Assembly: GCA_037127255.1 (NCBI GenBank)
Contig: JBANSL010000003.1
Span: 24,286,314 to 24,350,313 of the forward strand
DNA from: Persicaria tinctoria
Lineage: Eukaryota > Streptophyta > Magnoliopsida > Caryophyllales > Polygonaceae
Direction of reading: 5' to 3'
DNA length: 64,000 bases
Made by a program: the position numbers and the translations under genes
The notes under the pieces: generated by a model
Told to the model about the DNA's origin: nothing
Seen by the model: only the letters and a program-made list of their open reading frames with translations
The model's database searches: none
In this document: one piece after another, positions 60,203 through 64,000 of the stretch
Layout: each line of letters starts with the position of its first letter
Numbering within the stretch: position 1 is the stretch's first letter

Positions 60203-61466
60203 GGAAATTTCGCGAGGTACCCTTGAGGTATTGCGATTTTCACCGGGTATACAACTCTTTTACATATTTCGCGTGGTGCCCCTGAGGTTTTGTTTTATTT
60301 CGCCTCGCGCCCTTGAAGGTTAAATTTAATTGAGAGGTGAAGCGCCGTTAGCAGGTCCGGCACAATGCAGGGGACACCCAAAGCTCAGGCAATGGCGGAA
60401 ACTTACAATTTATCAGTAAAGAACAATTGAATGGGAAACTAATTTTCATTCATGATTTTTCTTGCTTAAATAATACAATAGGGATTTTTCTTGCTTAAAT
60501 AATACAATAGGGACTAAAGAGATTACATTCTTACAATCTCACCAAATTAGGAGAGATTACAGGGATTGCATTCTCACCAAATTATGAGAGTAAAATCAAA
60601 TGGATGACCCTATACAAACTTTACGGTTTACAACATTTAAAGACACAGACAATTAAGAAGACAATGAACAGTTCCAAGATCCGATTTGGGCATGAAAAAT
60701 TCAGAACAGACACAAAGCTTTTCGAATCTGGAAGGGAGGAAAAAAAGAAGAAACCTTCGCCAGGTCGGAGAGGACGACGAGAAACTTTTCAGATCTGGAG
60801 GACGATGAACATGGCCATAGATGCTATAAAAGCAAGGATCTGACATCTAGGAGACTATTGGAGGCAGAACCACTAGCATACCGGCGCCGAGGGAGGCGGA
60901 GGAAGGGGGTGATGAATAGTTACCATTCCGAAGACACGAACACAGATCCGGCCATTGGGGGCACGGATCTGGCGTATACCCCATTGGATCTTGACGCTTA
61001 GGTGATGGAGAGGCTAGAAGCGGCGGCGGCTTGGCTGTAACAGCAACCGTCGACGGTGGATCTGAACTTGAAGACACCGGATGAATAGAAAACGACGCCT
61101 TTTTTTGGAGTTTTTGGGATTTTCGATTTTTTTTTATGGTGGTGGAGGGATGACATGAGGGTGGTGAAGAAAGTGGGAGACCAAGAGGGGTACGGTGGGT
61201 CGTGGGTGGTTGGTGTCTCTCAGCCTCGCCGGAGTTGGGTGGAAAGAGGGCGGGTGGAACGGAGCTTTCTTTCTCGTCCGCTTTCTTTTTTTATATTTTT
61301 TATTTTTTCAATTAAAAACTAACTGCGTTTCACCTCTCAGTTAAATTTAACTTTCAGGGCGCGAGGCGAAATAAAAGAAAACCTCAGGGGCACCACGCGA
61401 AATATGTAAAAGAGTTGTATACCCGGTGAAAATCGCAATACCTCAATGGTACCTCGCGAAATTTCC
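60203..61466. mobile_element. Non-autonomous MULE-like element with about 148-bp terminal inverted repeats
   Basis: The left arm 60,203-60,351 and the right arm 61,319-61,466 are inverted repeats matching over nearly all of about 148 bp. Both tips read GGAAATTTCGCGAGGTACC on their own strand (allowing one change after it), and both inner ends read GAGAGGTGAA followed by a CGC...GTTAG-type border. Such long TIRs are typical of Mutator-like elements. The 9-bp target duplication cannot be judged, because both flanks are T-rich (TTTTTTTCC left, poly-T right). The interior (967 bp) has no transposase. It holds a 29-bp tandem duplication at 60,454-60,511 and a GC-rich stretch at 60,850-61,080 with a Pro/Ser-rich minus-strand frame lacking an ATG, which could be a captured host gene fragment (Pack-MULE). 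Confidence 0.82.
60454..60511. repeat. 29-bp unit duplicated in tandem
   Basis: A unit starting GATTTTTCTTGCTTAAAT and ending ACAATAGG occurs twice head to tail, inside the MULE-like element. Confidence 0.85.
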
Positions 61467-61492
61467 TTTTTTTTTTTTTTTTTTTTTTTTTT
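61467..61492 (+). repeat. Poly-T run of 26
   Basis: An uninterrupted T26 starts at the outer edge of the right MULE-like TIR. It is a likely length-variable site and hides the element's target duplication. It lies about 200 bp upstream of the lipase start codon. Confidence 0.9.
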
Positions 61493-61693
61493 AGATCCCA
61501 ACTAACCGCCGTTTCCATCTCCATCTCTTCCTTTTTCCCTCCCTTTTTTCCACTTCCTCCACACACTTGCCCAAATCCGCCATTGATGCACCTTCCGAAG
61601 CTTCTCCCCTCATCATCTCAATTCATAGCAATCTCTGTACACATCCTTGGTACACCTATTCATGTAGATCGACCCCCTCAAACAAAATCCCCC

Positions 61694-63361
61694 ATGCTCT
61701 TCCTCCCAGAGCTCGCTCTCTTCCTCGGCTTCATCCGCTGGGCGTGGAAGCGTTGCACGCACGCCGGATCTGAAGACAGCGCCACCTGGCCTGCAGCCAC
61801 CGCAGCCGATTTCCACCCCATCCCTCGCGTTTGCCGCCTCGTCCTCGCCGTCTACCAGATCGACCTTCACATTCCCAAAATCATCCCCTACACCGCTGTC
61901 GTCATCAATCCGGAATGGATTGTCAAGCGCGTTTCTTACAAGCAAACCCTAGGTCACACCCCGCCCTACCTCATCTACTGCGATCACGACAATCGAGAGA
62001 TCGTGCTCGCGATCCGAGGCCTCAATTTGGCCAAAGAGAGCGATTACAAGCTTCTACTGGACAATCGGCTCGGAAAGCAGATGTATGATGGCGGATACGT
62101 TCACCACGGGCTGTTGAAATCGGCGATCTGGTTGCTGAATCGGGAATCGGAAACGCTCAAGAGGCTTTGGGAGGAGAACGGGAGGGTGTATAAAATGATC
62201 TTTGCTGGACATTCGTTGGGGTCTGGTGTGGCAGCGTTGTTGACGGTGGTGGTTGTCAATCACCGCCACCAGTTAGGCGGGATTCCGAGGAGCTTGATAC
62301 AGTGCTACTCGCTCGCGCCGGCACGGTGTATGTCGTTGAATATGGCCGTGAAATATGCCGATGTTATACACTCTGTAATCTTGCAGGTTTCAATCTCTTC
62401 TCCTTGTTTTTTTTCCTGTTGTTGTTTTACATTTAACTCGATGATAAGGTATTGATTTGAACGGTATCATAGAATCCAAGCTGTTGATAAATTCGATTAA
62501 GATAAGGTGTGAGGACTTGATTCTTGTGATCTCCTATTTTTCTAGGTTGCTATTAGTTTATCAGTTGTAATAATTCTAACTGTGTAATAGGAAGATTTTG
62601 TTGGATGATGATTCCTGTTTGTCAAGAGGATTGCGATGAGATTTTCGGATTCTCTCAGTGAGTGTTAGAGGTTGGAGTAGAAGTTCTTTCTGCTAATGGT
62701 TCCATGATTATTAGCAAGGTTGATGAGTAGCTATATGTGAATATATGCCTGTGGATTTTGTACATTTGATATCTATTGAAGCTGGGAGAGAAGTGATTTT
62801 CTGAATGAAGTGGGTAATTGACCATGTATTTCTTATTTAGGTTTCACTTTGGTACTAATTTCGAGATTACATACGAGTTTTGTAAGATCTTTTCTTCAGT
62901 TCTGAAGCTACCACTGGAACCTGGGATGTGTGCTATAATGTGTTTTGCTTGTAGTGGGATTGTTAGCTGATTCTACAATTTGATGAACCTTAGCAACTTT
63001 AAGTGAGAAACACTCTTGTTTTGTATACAGGATGACTTTTTACCCAGAACAGCCACTCCATTAGAGGATATTTTCGAGTCTATATTCTGGTTAGTTTTTG
63101 TTGAAGGTTTTTCTTTTGTCTTGTATTTGTCAGATAAGTTAGATTTACATTGATCTATTCTGAAATTCTGCTTCTGAAAGTAGTGAAGTACTATCCATAT
63201 TTCTTAATCCAGGCATTAAATGCTTTGGACAGCTTGCCCTGTGTGATATGTGTCTCCTGCTTGAAGGATACATTCATCTCAGAAGAGAGGAAGCTTCGTG
63301 ATCCTAGAAGGTTATATGCACCTGGAAGACTCTATCACATCGTAGAAAGAAAATCTTACAG
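61694..63361 (+). CDS. Class-3 lipase (mono/diacylglycerol lipase family), 5' part
   Basis: Three exons are visible: 61,694-62,386 (231 codons), 63,031-63,089 and 63,233-63,361, joined by GT-AG introns of 644 and 143 bp in phases 0 and 2. The last donor (AG/GTAAGA at 63,362) leads into an intron that passes the window end, so the C-terminus is missing. The product is an alpha/beta hydrolase acting on acylglycerols. The nucleophile elbow is GHSLG at residues 172-176 (Ser174); the Lipase_3 N-terminal region precedes it, with RWAWKRC at 15-21 and LAIRGLNLAKESDY at 105-118. The segment QDDFLPR across the first junction holds the likely catalytic Asp; the catalytic His lies in missing exons. A short hydrophobic N-terminus (LFLPELALFLGFI) suggests a membrane anchor. 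I chose the ATG at 61,694 because related plant proteins begin just before RWAWKRC; an upstream in-frame ATG at 61,586 would add 36 residues. The MULE-like element lies immediately upstream. Confidence 0.88.
62387..63030 (+). other. First intron of the lipase gene
   Basis: The donor is GCAG/GTTTCA and the acceptor GTATACAG/GATG. The sequence is T-rich, as expected of a dicot intron, and no separate gene or element is seen in it. Confidence 0.8.
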
Positions 63362-64000
63362 GTAAGAGAGTAAGACACTTGTTAAGCTCGTTTACAATGG
63401 CCACTAGTTAGACAAAAATACATTTGATGATTGCTGAGTAGTAGCCGTAGGGAGTTATGGTGGGATCCTTGAATTGAACCATGAATTAAAAGCACTCCAT
63501 CTATTCATAAATTCTGATGTTGTTGTGTCTTGCTGAGGTTTGTCTTGAGTTTTATGGTTAAACTCCTAAAAGTTAGGTTTGGCAGTGGCACAAACACCTC
63601 ATTCATTGTGAGTACCTTATCAACGCAGCACGCCAAACAGACCTAAATAAACGTACAAGTCTTCCTATTGGTATTCCTTTTGTCCTTTAGAACCTGGAAA
63701 ATGCATACTAGAAGAACAAGGAATCAGGCAATCGGTTCTTACAAAAACAATAGATCAAGTGAAACAGCTTACTTTAAAAACAAATAAAGGCTTCAGACTG
63801 AATTTTTCTGCTATTTTTCATCAACGTAGAGATCAATTTACAAGGTTTTGAGACTACCCCTTCCATATATTTATACCCATCTTTCATCTTTGTTTGGTGG
63901 CACGTGCAAATGCATACTATGAAGTTTTAGCTTGCCTAAGAATAAAGTTCTTTACAAGCATTCCTTCATTACTTTGTAATGAGAAGTCGTTGTGTAATTT
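63362..64000 (+). other. Third intron of the lipase gene, running off the window
   Basis: I searched this stretch for the next conserved exon of the family and found none. Nothing else is recognised, so it is read as intron. Confidence 0.6.

Noticed and set aside
61613..62269. Minus-strand and second-frame open frames over the lipase exon
   Set aside because: They are shadows of the lipase coding sequence, which has the GHSLG motif and conserved splice junctions.
63150..63365. 71-codon frame starting upstream of lipase exon 3
   Set aside because: Its first part is intron; only the part from 63,233 is coding, joined to exon 2 by splicing.

Overview
The window is nuclear DNA of a flowering plant, most likely a eudicot. 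The evidence is plant-specific B3 DNA-binding genes, a class-3 lipase gene with plant-type GT-AG introns, and a typical plant transposon load (gypsy solo LTR, copia remnant, Stowaway MITE, MULE, hAT-like end, LINE-like tails). I cannot name the species. No bacterial-type operon, CRISPR, tRNA or rRNA was seen.

Region 1 (1-41,808, decaying to about 41,885) is one uninterrupted satellite array of 78-bp units, about 536 copies, open at the left edge of the window. The register never slips: every position I sampled, from base 1 to base 41,419, lies an exact multiple of 78 from the start. Because 78 is divisible by 3, one forward frame stays open for long runs broken only by point-mutation stops. 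Each typical unit carries a 10-bp imperfect dyad. Above the monomer are nested higher-order duplications (858 bp at both ends, then about 2.65, 4.7, 5.5 and 5.9-6.0 kb inside). The right edge degenerates into unique sequence.

Region 2 (42,066-44,735) is a small cluster of REM-like B3-domain genes: three on the minus strand, each built as a short first exon plus a B3 exon, and one single-exon copy on the plus strand. Two look intact. One minus copy has a frameshift in exon 1, and the plus copy has a stop in place of the Trp of its GW motif.

Region 3 (45,051-50,372) is a plant gypsy-type/Transposase_28-like protein gene on the minus strand, duplicated in tandem by a 2,444-bp direct duplication with GAAGAA microhomology at its joints. 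Both copies share an early in-frame stop; the copy that keeps the 3' end has a second one, and the other has lost its 3' end.

Region 4 (50,373-56,200) holds an orphan plus-strand promoter (ACGTG cores plus TATA), a strong hairpin, a decayed copia pol fragment, and a 3,424-bp solo LTR (TG...CA ends, 5-bp ATTAT target duplication) that splits an unidentified open reading frame.

Region 5 (56,200-61,492) is AT-rich intergenic DNA full of small mobile elements: a truncated and a complete Stowaway-like MITE, two LINE-like 3' tails, an hAT-like GGGACGGG terminus, and a 1,264-bp long-TIR MULE-like element.

Region 6 (61,694-end) is the 5' part of a class-3 (mono/diacylglycerol) lipase gene on the plus strand, running off the window. 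The MULE-like element ends about 230 bp before its start codon and so lies in its promoter.
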